A stretch of DNA of 64,000 nt from Paenibacillus mangrovi (GTDB taxonomy: Bacteria > Bacillota > Bacilli > Paenibacillales > Paenibacillaceae), in contig NZ_JALIRP010000002.1 of assembly GCF_022898935.1 (NCBI RefSeq), forward strand, positions 124,001-188,000, given 5' to 3'. Positions within the stretch are counted from its first letter, which is position 1; each line of letters opens with the position of its first letter. Shown here piece after piece: positions 44,696 through 56,147 of the stretch. Below the pieces are notes generated by a model. The model ran no database searches. It was not told the origin of the DNA and saw only the letters and a program-made list of their open reading frames with translations. The position numbers were made by a program, and so were the translations under genes.

Positions 44696-45205
44696 TCAGG
44701 CCTTTGCTTGATTCGGTTCACGCAAACGCTCATCGTTAAATTCGACGGAGACGGTGTATCCGATAAACAATCCCCAGAGAATATACAAGCAGAATTCGCT
44801 GACAATGCTATTCCAATCGAGCTGACCAATCGGCTTCATCATATGAAGTGGCGGACCGATGATGACGAAAATGATGCACCACCAAACTAACCCGTACAGG
44901 ATTCCCGGCCAAGGACCTTTCTTTTTCCGGAACAGGAACACGTATATTATGGATGCGATCGTCGAGAAAGCGATAAAAAGCAGCCAGCCTGCAAGCTGCC
45001 CGGCTCCGCTTTTTAAAAACGAATGATTGAAAAAAGGTTCTCCGAGATACCCCGGAATGACCTTCGTGAAATGAAACGTATAGAAAACCCAGTGAATGAA
45101 CCCCCAGAACAATCCTGCAAAAAATCCGAGTTCAAGCGCAAATGCAAGCGGATTCGTATGTCCTTGCTGGGACTTTTGACGAGCAACAGCGGCCTGTGTT
45201 GTCAT
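44696..45205 (-). CDS. yqhR: YqhR family membrane protein
   Basis: The 169-residue form starts at ATG 45205, ten bases after AAAGGAG; the frame is open further upstream without a good start. Four hydrophobic helices are visible. It matches the YqhR family by order (aroQ-yqhR divergent from yqhQ) and topology. Function unknown. Confidence 0.85.
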   Translation of the reverse strand: MTTQAAVARQKSQQGHTNPLAFALELGFFAGLFWGFIHWVFYTFHFTKVIPGYLGEPFFNHSFLKSGAGQLAGWLLFIAFSTIASIIYVFLFRKKKGPWPGILYGLVWWCIIFVIIGPPLHMMKPIGQLDWNSIVSEFCLYILWGLFIGYTVSVEFNDERLREPNQAKA

Positions 45206-45334
45206 TTTCTGAAGTCTCCTTTTGTTTTCCTTAGTATGTACATTTCGTCCACAGCTAAACCAACTAGAAATTGAACCGGAAATTAGATACAATATAATTA
45301 TTCAAAACACATTATTTCAGGGAAGGTGAACTGG

Positions 45335-46330
45335 TTGTCGCAAGAATCAAAAACTGTCAGCTACGGCGGCCAAGCTGTTATTGAAGGCGTTATGTTTGGC
45401 GGCAAATATGTCAATGTGACAGCCGTACGCAGGAAGAATCAGGAAATTACATTTTTGGAAGTGCCAAAGAAGGATAAGAATTGGATTCGCAAGCTGCGCA
45501 AGGTACCTTTACTGCGGGGCATTGTCAGTATTATAGATTCGAGCGCCAAGGGAGCGAAGCATTTGAACTATTCGGCTGATGCTTACGCGGACGATTCGCT
45601 TGAACCCGAAGAGCGCGAAAAGTTGAAAGAGAAAGAGGAATCCAAGTGGAGCCTCAGCATGATTATCGGCGTTGCCGCCGTGGGCGTTCTCTCCTTCTTG
45701 TTCGGTAAGCTCGTGCTGACGCTTCTGCCCGTATTTATAGAAAATTTTCTCTTCGGAGAAAAGTTTGACAACTACATTGTTCATAATTTTATTGAAGGAG
45801 TCATCAAACTCCTGGTGCTTTTAGTCTATTTATGGGCCATATCCCAAACATCCGTCATTAAACGGTTATTTCAGTATCATGGTGCGGAGCATAAGGTAAT
45901 CAGCACCTTTGAAGCCGGTGACGAATTAACGGTCGCAAACGTACAAAAGCACAGCCGTCTCCATTACCGCTGCGGAAGCAGCTTCATGATGCTTTCGATT
46001 GTGCTGGGCGTCATCATCTATTCCTTTGTCCCTTGGGATGATATGACTCAGCGTGTGCTTCAGCGGATTATTCTGATCCCCGTCGTGCTCGCCATTTCAT
46101 TTGAGTTCTTGAAACTAACCAACGCTCTCAGAGAGGTTCCTGTCCTTCGCTATCTCGGTTATCCGGGGCTTTGGCTGCAGAAATTGACTACCAAAGAACC
46201 TAGTGATGATCAGGTGGAAGTATCAATTGCCTCCTTTAAGCGTATGCTTGAACTTGACGCGCAGATGGAAAATGCGCCTGCCTCTAATGAGCCTGTCAGA
46301 ACTGGAGTCTTGGATCCCCTGAAAGGATGA
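45335..46330 (+). CDS. yqhQ: DUF1385 membrane protein YqhQ
   Basis: The 331-residue form starts at TTG 45335, eight bases after GGGAAGG; the GTG at 45326 overlaps the site. It contains YGGQAVIEGVMFGG at the N-terminus, the central YHGAEHKVISTFEAG and RLHYRCGSSFM motifs, and four to five membrane helices. The His and Cys clusters suggest metal binding. Widely conserved in Firmicutes; role unknown. Confidence 0.9.
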   Translation: MSQESKTVSYGGQAVIEGVMFGGKYVNVTAVRRKNQEITFLEVPKKDKNWIRKLRKVPLLRGIVSIIDSSAKGAKHLNYSADAYADDSLEPEEREKLKEKEESKWSLSMIIGVAAVGVLSFLFGKLVLTLLPVFIENFLFGEKFDNYIVHNFIEGVIKLLVLLVYLWAISQTSVIKRLFQYHGAEHKVISTFEAGDELTVANVQKHSRLHYRCGSSFMMLSIVLGVIIYSFVPWDDMTQRVLQRIILIPVVLAISFEFLKLTNALREVPVLRYLGYPGLWLQKLTTKEPSDDQVEVSIASFKRMLELDAQMENAPASNEPVRTGVLDPLKG

Positions 46331-46334
46331 GGTT

Positions 46335-46664
46335 ATGATGATAAGGCATGCTCTGATCTTTTGGATTACAATGGTGCTTGCCGTGCTTGGGGTTATAGAC
46401 GATGTTATGTTTAACCATTTCGCACGTCTCGTTAGTTTGATTGTTCCAATTCTTGTGTTTGGCGTGATTCTGGGGCTTTACAAATATTCAGCCTCACGCT
46501 ACACCAAGAAGCCTAAGGTGAAAGTTAAACCTTCAGCACGCACCATGGAAAAGGTAGCCGCGGCCAAACGGCCGCAATCAGCAGGAAAGCGGAAACGTTA
46601 TCCCTTTCAGGTCATTGAAGGCTCCAAAGGAAAAAATGATGACCAGCAGCCGAAATATCATTAA
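46335..46664 (+). CDS. yqhP: SA1362/YqhP-like small membrane protein
   Basis: The 109-residue protein has two membrane helices (about 5-22 and 28-49) and a basic C-terminal tail (KKPKVKVKPSARTMEK). It begins four bases after yqhQ ends and shares its transcript. The name rests on gene order and topology. Confidence 0.75.
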   Translation: MMIRHALIFWITMVLAVLGVIDDVMFNHFARLVSLIVPILVFGVILGLYKYSASRYTKKPKVKVKPSARTMEKVAAAKRPQSAGKRKRYPFQVIEGSKGKNDDQQPKYH

Positions 46665-46672
46665 ATTACAAC

Positions 46673-46728
46673 GAATATAAAAGGCGTTTATTCCTTCCAT
46701 CCGGAAGAGATAAACGCCTTTTATATTC
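46673..46728. terminator. Strong bidirectional terminator between yqhP and yqhO
   Basis: A perfect 19-bp arm pair (46673-46691 and 46710-46728) around an 18-base loop. The yqhO stop codon lies within its right arm. Confidence 0.9.
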
Positions 46729-47653
46729 ATACTTTAAATCTCGCAAAAAATTTCCTCCCTGCCTGAACCCCTGATTCATACAGCTCCTTACTTTTCTCCG
46801 GCGTGATATGAAACTGCGTCGTTCCGATACCCAGTGTCGGAATTTTAATCGTTCTGAACAGGTTCACCTTTTCAATATAACGTTCGTCATGGGCAGACAG
46901 CATGGTTTCAAACATGGCTTGCAGCATGCTGATGTGCCCTCTAATCACATGGGGACTTCCCGAGCTGCGCCCTACCATCTGGAATCCGATGGTCTGTATT
47001 GCCTTATGGCCTGGAATAGCCTCCGCAGCTGTATCGTCAAACAGCCATAAAGGAAAATTGCTGAGCAGTCCACCATCCACGACATAAACAAATTGATCTT
47101 TGAAGGACTTTCCACGTGCGGCCGCTCCACACATTCTTAATATGACCGGATCAAAAAAATAAGGAATACTTGTGCTCATGCGGATCGCCTTGGAAACTGC
47201 AAAGGCTGCCGGATTAATGCCCAGCTTGATCAAATCATCCGGAAGTACAAGGATCTTGCCGTTCGTGATGTCAGAAGCGATAATCATCAGCTTTCCGGGC
47301 GTGATGTCCGAAAATGTGCGGATGCCTTTGCTTCTTAGAATATTATGAATCCATAATTCCAGCGCTTCACCTGAATACAATCCTTTTTTGATAAAAAGCC
47401 GCACCGCCGGTCCAATAATTTTAACATTAAATATAGGTGCCCTATGGAGAAAGGAAGTAAACGGCGTTGTTCTGACAATTTCACTCATTTCGTCCGCCGA
47501 GAACCCTGCAGCAAGCAGCGCGGCGACGATAGACCCTGATGAGGTTCCTGCAACTCTGTTAAAAACCACTCCCGATTCCTCGGCCGACTTTACCGCACCC
47601 GCAAGCGAGATCCCTTTAACGCCGCCGCCCTCAAAAACCGCATTGATGAGCAT
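46727..47653 (-). CDS. yqhO: Patatin-like phospholipase YqhO
   Basis: The 308-residue form starts at ATG 47653, eight bases after GGGGG; a further upstream ATG lies inside the preceding hairpin. It has the oxyanion motif EGGGVKGIS, the nucleophile serine in GTSSGS, and the catalytic Asp in VDGGLLSNFP. It should be a serine acyl hydrolase of lipid. The ribosome site is embedded in a terminator-like hairpin. Confidence 0.92.
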   Translation of the reverse strand: MLINAVFEGGGVKGISLAGAVKSAEESGVVFNRVAGTSSGSIVAALLAAGFSADEMSEIVRTTPFTSFLHRAPIFNVKIIGPAVRLFIKKGLYSGEALELWIHNILRSKGIRTFSDITPGKLMIIASDITNGKILVLPDDLIKLGINPAAFAVSKAIRMSTSIPYFFDPVILRMCGAAARGKSFKDQFVYVVDGGLLSNFPLWLFDDTAAEAIPGHKAIQTIGFQMVGRSSGSPHVIRGHISMLQAMFETMLSAHDERYIEKVNLFRTIKIPTLGIGTTQFHITPEKSKELYESGVQAGRKFFARFKV

Positions 47654-47661
47654 ACAAAAAA

Positions 47662-47703
47662 CCCCCGTCCTCATCTACTCAAAATAATGTATGAGAACGG
47701 GAG
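47662..47703 (-). terminator. Hairpin between the YngK-like gene and yqhO, including the yqhO ribosome site
   Basis: On the minus strand CTCCCGTTCTCAT (47703-47691) pairs with ATGAGGACGGGGG (47674-47662), then TTTTTT and ATG. It is a proper terminator for the gene upstream and also hides the yqhO ribosome site. Confidence 0.7.
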
Positions 47704-47730
47704 TCGATTCATGACTCGTTATAATTGTAT

Positions 47731-49302
47731 TTATTGCTGATAATATGCGGTAAGTGCCGGAATAAGTCCGAGTGGATTATTAATCAGGTTCGTCGCTCTA
47801 AAAAAGATATTACCTTTAATGTCCGGGTATTTTTCATTGTATTTCAGCTGGTTGATGATCTCCTGCGAGCTTTGCCATCCTACTTCCGTCGTACCTAGCT
47901 TGTATGCAGCTTGGCCGATGTAAAGGTCTACGCCTGTGCCTGCAACTTCAGCAGCCCACCAATCGACGAGCTTGTCGTATTGTGCGGCTTTAAAGGACAT
48001 GCTCCAATAAATTTGTGGAGCCACGTAATCAACCCAGCGGTTCTGTATCCATGTTCTTACATCCGCGTAGTTGGTATCATAGGCTGTCACACCTGCTCTC
48101 GTGTCTGAACCCGTCGGATCCGTAGATTTGTTGCGCCATACGCCGAACGGGCTGATGCCGAACTGCACTGAAGGCTTAGCCGCATGAATCGATTTGCCAA
48201 GCTGCTGCACGAACTTGTTCACATTATCTCTACGCCAATCGGCTTTTGAAAGACCGGCAGTGTTGTAGGTTTTATAGGTACTGTCATCATTAAAGGTTCC
48301 GCTATATGGATAGAAGTAATCATCCAAGTGAACACCATCAATGTCGTATTTTTTAACAACTTCCATGATGACATCGATGATATGCTGGCGTGCCTCCGGA
48401 ATCCCCGGATTAATAATCAGCTGGTTATTAACCGGTACAATCCAATCAGGGTGTTCATTAACGACCGAATTTGCAGCGAGCTTTGATTTATCCGTATCCA
48501 TGCTTGCCCGGAACGGGTTAAACCAGGCATGGAACTGCATGCCTCTCTTGTGAGTCTCTTCAATCATGAACTCCAGTGGATCATAACCCGGATCTTTACC
48601 TTGTGTGCCTGTCAAATACTTGGACCATGGGACCAGATCCGATGGATAGAATGCATCACCTGCAGGACGTACTTGAACGAATACGGCGTTTATTCCCATC
48701 GCCTTCAGCTTATCCAGCATAGTGGTGAACTCCTGCTTCTGCTTATCTATGTTTCCCACGGCTTTCGCGGACGGCCAATCCAGGTTGGTAACGGTAGAGA
48801 TCCATGCACCATGCAACCCTTGCGGCTGCTTCGGATCTGGTATGTAAGAGTCCGACAGTAATGCAATGCTTTTGGCTTGCTGGTTCCACAGCACCTGCAT
48901 TCCCAGATTTTCACTTATGAATCGAATCGGAACCATCACTCTGCCGTTTGTGATCTGTACCGTTGCATCCAAATTCACAGAACTGCCGTTCACCAGTGCT
49001 GTTTTTTTACCGTTTGTCAGCGACATGGATGTGCCGTCGTGGGCAATATTGACGGTTTTCGTCGCTTGCTGCCAATCGACCGATGCTCCAATACCTTCAC
49101 TGATCACGCGAAGCGGTACCATGGTGACGTTTACCTTAGGTATGATATAGGGAGCAACATCCGTGTTAATCTGATTTCCATCCAAGGTTATGGTGATGGA
49201 TTGCTTCGAAGTTTCCGCTTGAACAGAACGACTGGTAACAGGTAAAAGCAACAGGAACACGAGTGCCAGGGTCATCCATTTGTGAAACTTCCAAAACCTC
49301 AT
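47731..49302 (-). CDS. Secreted YngK-like family 10-type glycosidase (DUF187) with CuAO-N domain
   Basis: The start is ATG 49302, nine bases after GGAGG. The 523-residue protein has a signal peptide (about 1-28), a copper-amine-oxidase-N-like domain (about 35-150, VTMVPLRVISEGIGASVDW and MVPIRFISENLGMQVLW) and a DUF187 TIM barrel (GLHGAWISTVTNLDWPS, HAWFNPFR, DGVHLDDYFYP). Homologues are thought to act on peptidoglycan-type glycans or polysaccharides. The CuAO-N domain is a common wall-associated module in Paenibacillus and does not imply copper. Confidence 0.9.
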   Translation of the reverse strand: MRFWKFHKWMTLALVFLLLLPVTSRSVQAETSKQSITITLDGNQINTDVAPYIIPKVNVTMVPLRVISEGIGASVDWQQATKTVNIAHDGTSMSLTNGKKTALVNGSSVNLDATVQITNGRVMVPIRFISENLGMQVLWNQQAKSIALLSDSYIPDPKQPQGLHGAWISTVTNLDWPSAKAVGNIDKQKQEFTTMLDKLKAMGINAVFVQVRPAGDAFYPSDLVPWSKYLTGTQGKDPGYDPLEFMIEETHKRGMQFHAWFNPFRASMDTDKSKLAANSVVNEHPDWIVPVNNQLIINPGIPEARQHIIDVIMEVVKKYDIDGVHLDDYFYPYSGTFNDDSTYKTYNTAGLSKADWRRDNVNKFVQQLGKSIHAAKPSVQFGISPFGVWRNKSTDPTGSDTRAGVTAYDTNYADVRTWIQNRWVDYVAPQIYWSMSFKAAQYDKLVDWWAAEVAGTGVDLYIGQAAYKLGTTEVGWQSSQEIINQLKYNEKYPDIKGNIFFRATNLINNPLGLIPALTAYYQQ

Positions 49303-49416
49303 TCTATGAATCCTCCAAAAATGATAGATTTGCAGGCATAGAGAACCGCAGCCTAAGTTAGGGCCTGCGGTTATGCCGCATAGGGTCTTACAAGCCTTTC
49401 CTCTTGAGAAACGAAG

Positions 49417-49448
49417 AGGCATCCGTCTCTTGGAAGGGACAGATGCCT
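49417..49448 (-). terminator. Terminator-like hairpin after mntR
   Basis: AGGCATCCGTC (49417-49427) and GACAGATGCCT (49438-49448) pair with one G-U or mismatch; T-rich sequence on the minus side is moderate. A further hairpin (AACCGCAG .. CTGCGGTT) lies near 49346-49374. Confidence 0.6.
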
Positions 49449-49451
49449 GTT

Positions 49452-49877
49452 TTACGAATCGCCCACTAGTTCATTGTGAATATTCCGCAAATCTTGAAGA
49501 CGCTTCTCATCCCGGCGGAAAAACTCTACAAGCGTTTCAATGTGCGTGATGGAATCCCAGCTCAAGTGATGCTCAATTCCTTCAACATCCGTGTAGATAT
49601 GCTCATCAGACACGCCAATCATCGTCAAAAATTCTTCAAGCAGCTTGTGGCGGTCTACCAAACGTTTACCCATTTTTTTGCCTTTACTGGTGAGAACAAG
49701 ACCGCGGTACTTCTCATAAATAAGGTACTCGTCCTTGTCCAGTTTTTGAATCATTTTGGTAACCGATGAAGGATGAACCTCCAAGCCTTCGGCAATATCC
49801 GAGACACGAGCATATCCTTTTTCGTCAATCAGCTTGTAGATCCGCTCCAAATAATCCTCCATGCTGGGCGTTGGCAT
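49452..49877 (-). CDS. mntR: Manganese-responsive repressor MntR
   Basis: The 141-residue DtxR-family protein has a winged helix (about 1-70, [25 protein letters not shown]) and a dimerisation domain with metal ligands: D8 and E11 near the start (MEDYLERIY) and the [11 protein letters not shown] segment. It represses Mn(II) uptake. Mn transporter genes are not in this window. Confidence 0.94.
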   Translation of the reverse strand: MPTPSMEDYLERIYKLIDEKGYARVSDIAEGLEVHPSSVTKMIQKLDKDEYLIYEKYRGLVLTSKGKKMGKRLVDRHKLLEEFLTMIGVSDEHIYTDVEGIEHHLSWDSITHIETLVEFFRRDEKRLQDLRNIHNELVGDS

Positions 49878-49937
49878 CTTCTTCCCTCTTTTCTCTTTTT
49901 AAGCATGAATCATGGAACCAAAATACCTGCTCTTGTA

Positions 49938-49967
49938 ATGATACATGTTTCCAAGAGGACTTGGCAA
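49938..49967 (-). promoter_or_regulatory. mntR promoter
   Basis: On the minus strand TTGCCA (49967-49962), 18 bases, TATCAT (49943-49938). The palindrome AGGACTTGGCAAGTCCT overlaps the -35 and could be an operator. Confidence 0.5.
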
Positions 49968-50160
49968 GTCCTGCCGGGAAACCTTCCTTTCCCATAACCG
50001 GTGCACAATCCGCCACACATAATAAATAGGAAAGAAAAAGCTGCAGTTAACTCTGCGAGACCGAGCCAGGTGTTTGTGCCGGACCTTGTTTATTTTTAAA
50101 CCGGATACGCTCTACTATTCCAAAGAAAAAAAATGATGGAATGGGTGAAATAACAGCAAA

Positions 50161-50189
50161 CCGCCCTGCGCGAATGGATCACAGAGCGG
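50161..50189. terminator. Terminator-like hairpin after ccdA
   Basis: CCGCCCTG (50161-50168) and CAGAGCGG (50182-50189) pair with one mismatch; ATTTTT follows on the plus side. Confidence 0.5.
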
Positions 50190-50229
50190 ATTTTTGGGCA
50201 TTTTCATTGGCTAATATCGATTACATCAT

Positions 50230-50943
50230 CTAAAATTTCAACCATTCAGGCGTAATGGCCTGCAGCCAAATCGTAATTTTGGTCATTTGATTCGTAAACA
50301 GCAGAATTCCCATCAACAGCATCAAAGCTCCGCCGATTTTCATCAGTATCCCAGAATACTTCACGATCCACTTCGTTGAACCGATAAAGAACGCCAGCAC
50401 GAAAAATGGAATGGCAAACCCGAGCGTATACGCCGTAATTAGTGGAAACCATGCACCCGGTTCCGTTGCCGCCAAAGCGATAATCGATGCCAATATCGGC
50501 CCAACACACGGAGACCAGCCGGCGGAGAATCCGATACCAAAAATAAAAGATCCTATGTAGCCAGCAGGCTTGAATTTAAAATCCATTTTGAAATCACGCA
50601 TCAGAAACTTGGGTTGGAATATGCCCAACAGGAACAATCCCATGAGAATAATCAGAATGGCAGACAGCTGGCGGATTAAATCCCGATTATTATTAAAGAA
50701 ATTACTAAATAGGCCCGCACCCACACCAAGGGTGTAAAATACCGCTGAAAATCCTAAAATAAACGCCAGCGTATGCGTCATGGTCCGGAAACGGACTTCT
50801 TTTTTATTCTGCTCCGTTTTCAGCTGTTGAACCGACATGCCAGTAATGTAGGATAAGTAAGACGGATATAATGGCAAACAGCAAGGAGAGATAAAGGAAG
50901 CCAGTCCGGCTAGAAAAGCAATCCAAACATTCAGATTGGACAA
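50230..50943 (-). CDS. ccdA: Cytochrome c biogenesis protein CcdA
   Basis: The 237-residue polytopic protein passes electrons from cytoplasmic thioredoxin across the membrane. It has six helices and the redox cysteines in SPCCLPLYPSY and GWSPCVGPILAS. It is 18 bases after the zinc permease gene, so it may be part of that transcript, though its own role in cytochrome c or spore maturation is separate. Confidence 0.93.
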   Translation of the reverse strand: MSNLNVWIAFLAGLASFISPCCLPLYPSYLSYITGMSVQQLKTEQNKKEVRFRTMTHTLAFILGFSAVFYTLGVGAGLFSNFFNNNRDLIRQLSAILIILMGLFLLGIFQPKFLMRDFKMDFKFKPAGYIGSFIFGIGFSAGWSPCVGPILASIIALAATEPGAWFPLITAYTLGFAIPFFVLAFFIGSTKWIVKYSGILMKIGGALMLLMGILLFTNQMTKITIWLQAITPEWLKF

Positions 50944-50961
50944 GGCCGCACCCCCTATAAT

Positions 50962-51771
50962 CTAATTCGAAAATCCTTTTTTACCGGCCATGGTCAGAAT
51001 CAGAAGTGCAATCAAAAGAAGTACGATAGTTGCTCCTGGCGCCAAATTCCAGATGCCGGCGATGACGAGCCCGATGATCACAGCGATTTCAGAAATGACC
51101 ACCGATAATATGACGGAAGATTTGAAGCTTCGTGCAATCAGCAGACTAATGGCGACCGGAATGGTAAGCAGCGCTGACACGAGCAGCGCACCCACGATCT
51201 TGATCGCTGTACTGATTACAAGCGCGGTTAATACAGTAATCAGCATATTGAGCATACGAACTGGCAGTCCGTTTACGCTTGCGGCATCTTCCTCAAAGCT
51301 GAGCAGAAAGAATTCTTTGAAAAAGAGCGCAACGACCACGATGACAACTAGCGTCACAGCCCCTACCACGTACAAATCCTTTGTATCCAGCGTATAAATG
51401 CTTCCGAACAGATAACTCATCACATCAGTATTGTAACCCATACCCAGTGTAAAGAACAATGAAGCCAGCGCGACTCCGCCGGACATGATGATGGCAATGG
51501 ACAGCTCCGCATAGCTTTTATAAGCTTTCCGGAGCTTTTCAATCGCAAACGACGCCAAAACCGCAAAGACAAGCCCGACGCCCAGCGGATATACCCCAAT
51601 CAAAAAACCAAGCGCCACACCGGCAATAGTCACATGCGCCAGCGTATCCCCAATCATGGACAACCTGCGCAGCACCAGAAAAATGCCGATCAATGGCGCA
51701 GTTATCCCGATCAGGATGCCGCCGGCCAGTGCACGCTGAAAAAAATCACTAAGCATTATATCGATAGCCAA
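50962..51771 (-). CDS. znuB: Zinc ABC transporter permease
   Basis: The 269-residue permease has eight to nine membrane helices and belongs to the ABC-3 family (GITAPLIGIFLVLRRLSMIGDTLAH at its start in part). It starts at TTG 51771, nine bases after AAGGAG. With ZnuA and ZnuC it imports zinc. Confidence 0.92.
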   Translation of the reverse strand: MAIDIMLSDFFQRALAGGILIGITAPLIGIFLVLRRLSMIGDTLAHVTIAGVALGFLIGVYPLGVGLVFAVLASFAIEKLRKAYKSYAELSIAIIMSGGVALASLFFTLGMGYNTDVMSYLFGSIYTLDTKDLYVVGAVTLVVIVVVALFFKEFFLLSFEEDAASVNGLPVRMLNMLITVLTALVISTAIKIVGALLVSALLTIPVAISLLIARSFKSSVILSVVISEIAVIIGLVIAGIWNLAPGATIVLLLIALLILTMAGKKGFSN

Positions 51772-51805
51772 TAAAAACGACTCCTTCTCCCGAAACTGTG
51801 ACAGA

Positions 51806-52558
51806 TCAAGTCAGCGAATGCTGCAGATCCCGCACTTCGCAATTTTGAATTTCATGTGAATGCCTTACATAAAAGTTTATATTTCCATTTTGCTGTTTGG
51901 GATGTTTGCCCAGATAGCTTTCGACCATTCCCATATCATGAGAAACCATCAGGAACGTCATATGATGATGCTCATGCATATGCGTAATGAGTTCAAAAAA
52001 ATCCGCCTGTGTTTTGGCGTCGATTCCGACCGTAGGCTCATCCAAAATGAGCAAATCAGGATGGTTGATCATCGCTCTCGCCAAGAAAGCCCGCTGCTGC
52101 TGGCCGCCTGAGAGCTCCCCGATCCTTTTGCCTGCGATGTCTTGGATTCCCATAACCTCTAAAGCATCATCACATTGTGTTTGCTGGCTTTTTCTTACTC
52201 TACGAAACAGATTTTTATTATTATACAGCCCCGAAAGCACGACTTCCCGGACCGTGGCTGGAAACAGCGGATTAAACGAATTTTTTTGCGGTACATATCC
52301 GATCCGTTCCCAGTCCTTGAATTTGCGAATAGGCTGTCCAAACAGCTTGATGCTTCCGGCCCCTGCAGGCAGGAGTCCCACGATCATCCGCATCAGCGTA
52401 GACTTTCCGGCACCGTTGGAGCCGATAATTCCCACAAAATCTCTTTCCTTGACGGTAAAGCTCAGATCGGAGATGACCTGCTGGTCCCTATAGGAAAACG
52501 AGACATGTTCCAGTTCCACTACTGGTTCATGGCAATCATCATTGAACGGTGTATACAT
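51806..52558 (-). CDS. znuC: Zinc ABC transporter ATP-binding protein
   Basis: The 250-residue ATPase has Walker A (GSNGAGKSTLMR), the signature LSGGQQQRAFLARAM, Walker B (LLILDEPTVGID) and the switch histidine in LMVSHD. ATG 52558 follows GAGAGG at ten bases. Confidence 0.94.
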   Translation of the reverse strand: MYTPFNDDCHEPVVELEHVSFSYRDQQVISDLSFTVKERDFVGIIGSNGAGKSTLMRMIVGLLPAGAGSIKLFGQPIRKFKDWERIGYVPQKNSFNPLFPATVREVVLSGLYNNKNLFRRVRKSQQTQCDDALEVMGIQDIAGKRIGELSGGQQQRAFLARAMINHPDLLILDEPTVGIDAKTQADFFELITHMHEHHHMTFLMVSHDMGMVESYLGKHPKQQNGNINFYVRHSHEIQNCEVRDLQHSLT

Positions 52559-52597
52559 GCGACATCTACCTCTCTATTTAAAATACGATTATGAATG

Positions 52598-53560
52598 TTA
52601 CTCTTGCAGCGCCAGAACCAAGTTCGTCAAATTATTCCGCATCAGGCTGAAATAATCATCTCCGTGCTTGATCTGATCCTCGGTTAGTCCCTCGACAGGA
52701 TTAAGAACCAGTACCTCAGCACCTGACTCCGATGCCAGCGTTTTGGCCAGACGGTCAGACACCAGTTGTTCAAAAAAGATATAATGAATACCTTTTTCCT
52801 TCACCAAATTAGACAGCTGCATTAGATCACGCGCCCGCGGTTCCGCATCAGGGGACAGCCCCATAATAGAATACTGCGTTAGACCGTAATCCCGTGCCAG
52901 ATATCCGAAAGCTTCATGGGAAACGACGATTTCCTTACGAGGCATTTGGCTCAGTGTAGTTGAAAATTCGTTATCCAGATCCTCCAGCTTTTTCTGAAGT
53001 TCCATGTAACGGTGCGTATAGCCATCCTTATGGGCAGGGTCCACCTCGATATAGCTGTTTTTCATATTTTCCGCCATGATCATGGCCGATTTCGGACTCA
53101 CCCACGTATGCGGATCCACATGATGCTGATCCCTGTGCCCTTCACCTTCGTGTTGATGCTCTGAATCCCCATCCGCTTCAATCAGCTTAACCCCCTTGCT
53201 GACCTCACAGGCCTTAACCTTGGTGTCTTTGTTGAGTCCTTTCAGAAACTGCGGAACCCATCCTTCCAGTCCGGCACCATTATAGAAAAAGAGCTGCGCC
53301 TTGGAAGTATTCACAATATCCTGACTCCGCGGAGTCCAATCATGCGGCTCCACACCTGCGGGCAGCAGATTGATGACATTGGCGTCCTCACCGCCGATCG
53401 CCTTGGCGAATTCATATATCGGATAAAAGGTGGTCACCACATTGACCTTACCTTCTACTATCTTCCCCTGACTCTGCGGACCACAGCCTGTAGCCAATAG
53501 GCTCATGAGCAAAACAACAGACAATATCGCTCCGGCTTTTATCCTTAATTTCATCTTCAC
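52598..53560 (-). CDS. znuA: Zinc-binding lipoprotein of the ABC transporter
   Basis: The 320-residue solute-binding lipoprotein has a lipobox (LATGC), the first zinc ligand in GVEPHDWTPRS, a His-rich loop (HQHEGEGHRDQHH, about 135-148), and further histidines in HVDPHTWVSP and SHEAFGYLA. The His-rich loop is typical of zinc-specific over manganese-specific proteins. First gene of the zinc operon, behind a Zur box. Confidence 0.94.
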   Translation of the reverse strand: MKMKLRIKAGAILSVVLLMSLLATGCGPQSQGKIVEGKVNVVTTFYPIYEFAKAIGGEDANVINLLPAGVEPHDWTPRSQDIVNTSKAQLFFYNGAGLEGWVPQFLKGLNKDTKVKACEVSKGVKLIEADGDSEHQHEGEGHRDQHHVDPHTWVSPKSAMIMAENMKNSYIEVDPAHKDGYTHRYMELQKKLEDLDNEFSTTLSQMPRKEIVVSHEAFGYLARDYGLTQYSIMGLSPDAEPRARDLMQLSNLVKEKGIHYIFFEQLVSDRLAKTLASESGAEVLVLNPVEGLTEDQIKHGDDYFSLMRNNLTNLVLALQE

Positions 53561-53577
53561 CGTTTAATGACCCACCT

Positions 53578-53598
53578 TAATCGTAATTGTTACTAATA
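53578..53598. promoter_or_regulatory. Zur box upstream of znuA
   Basis: TCGTAATTGTTACTA (53581-53595) matches the Zur form TCGTAATnATTACGA with a perfect left half and two differences on the right. It begins just downstream of the -10 and covers the probable transcription start, so binding should repress. Confidence 0.75.
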
Positions 53599-53599
53599 A

Positions 53600-53629
53600 A
53601 TTATAAGATGGGCTATGAAAATTTGTCAA
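53600..53629 (-). promoter_or_regulatory. Consensus sigma-A promoter of znuACB
   Basis: On the minus strand a perfect TTGACA (53629-53624), 18 bases, and a perfect TATAAT (53605-53600). Confidence 0.85.
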
Positions 53630-53703
53630 CCATACAGAGACAACTCATGCAAACAGGCATAACACAGCTTCCATCCCATTCATTCGATTTCTCCAACACA
53701 GAA

Positions 53704-53740
53704 AAGACGGAACACCTTTGTATAAAAGGTACTCCGTCTT
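53704..53740 (-). terminator. Terminator of metG
   Basis: AAGACGGA (53704-53711) and TCCGTCTT (53733-53740) pair, with an inner ACCTTT/AAAGGT stem; TTTTCTG follows on the minus strand. Confidence 0.85.
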
Positions 53741-53783
53741 ATTATTGCTATATTTTCTGCCGTTCAGACCAAGAAGGCTTTGA

Positions 53784-56090
<2,307 letters not shown>

Positions 56091-56096
56091 TTCCTT

Positions 56097-56126
56097 AATA
56101 TACTGAATTACTGAATCTGAAGTCAA
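56097..56126 (-). promoter_or_regulatory. Promoter of the metG T-box leader
   Basis: On the minus strand TTGACT (56126-56121), 18 bases, TATATT (56102-56097). Confidence 0.7.
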
Positions 56127-56147
56127 GTCAGACGGCTGCTGCCGCCC

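Larger units (their letters stand above)
49878..50229. other. Intergenic region between mntR and ccdA
   Basis: No gene is visible in these 352 bases. They hold the mntR promoter, a perfect palindrome AGGACTTGGCAAGTCCT (49956-49972) that overlaps its -35, and a terminator-like hairpin at 50161-50189. Nothing else was recognised. Confidence 0.6.
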
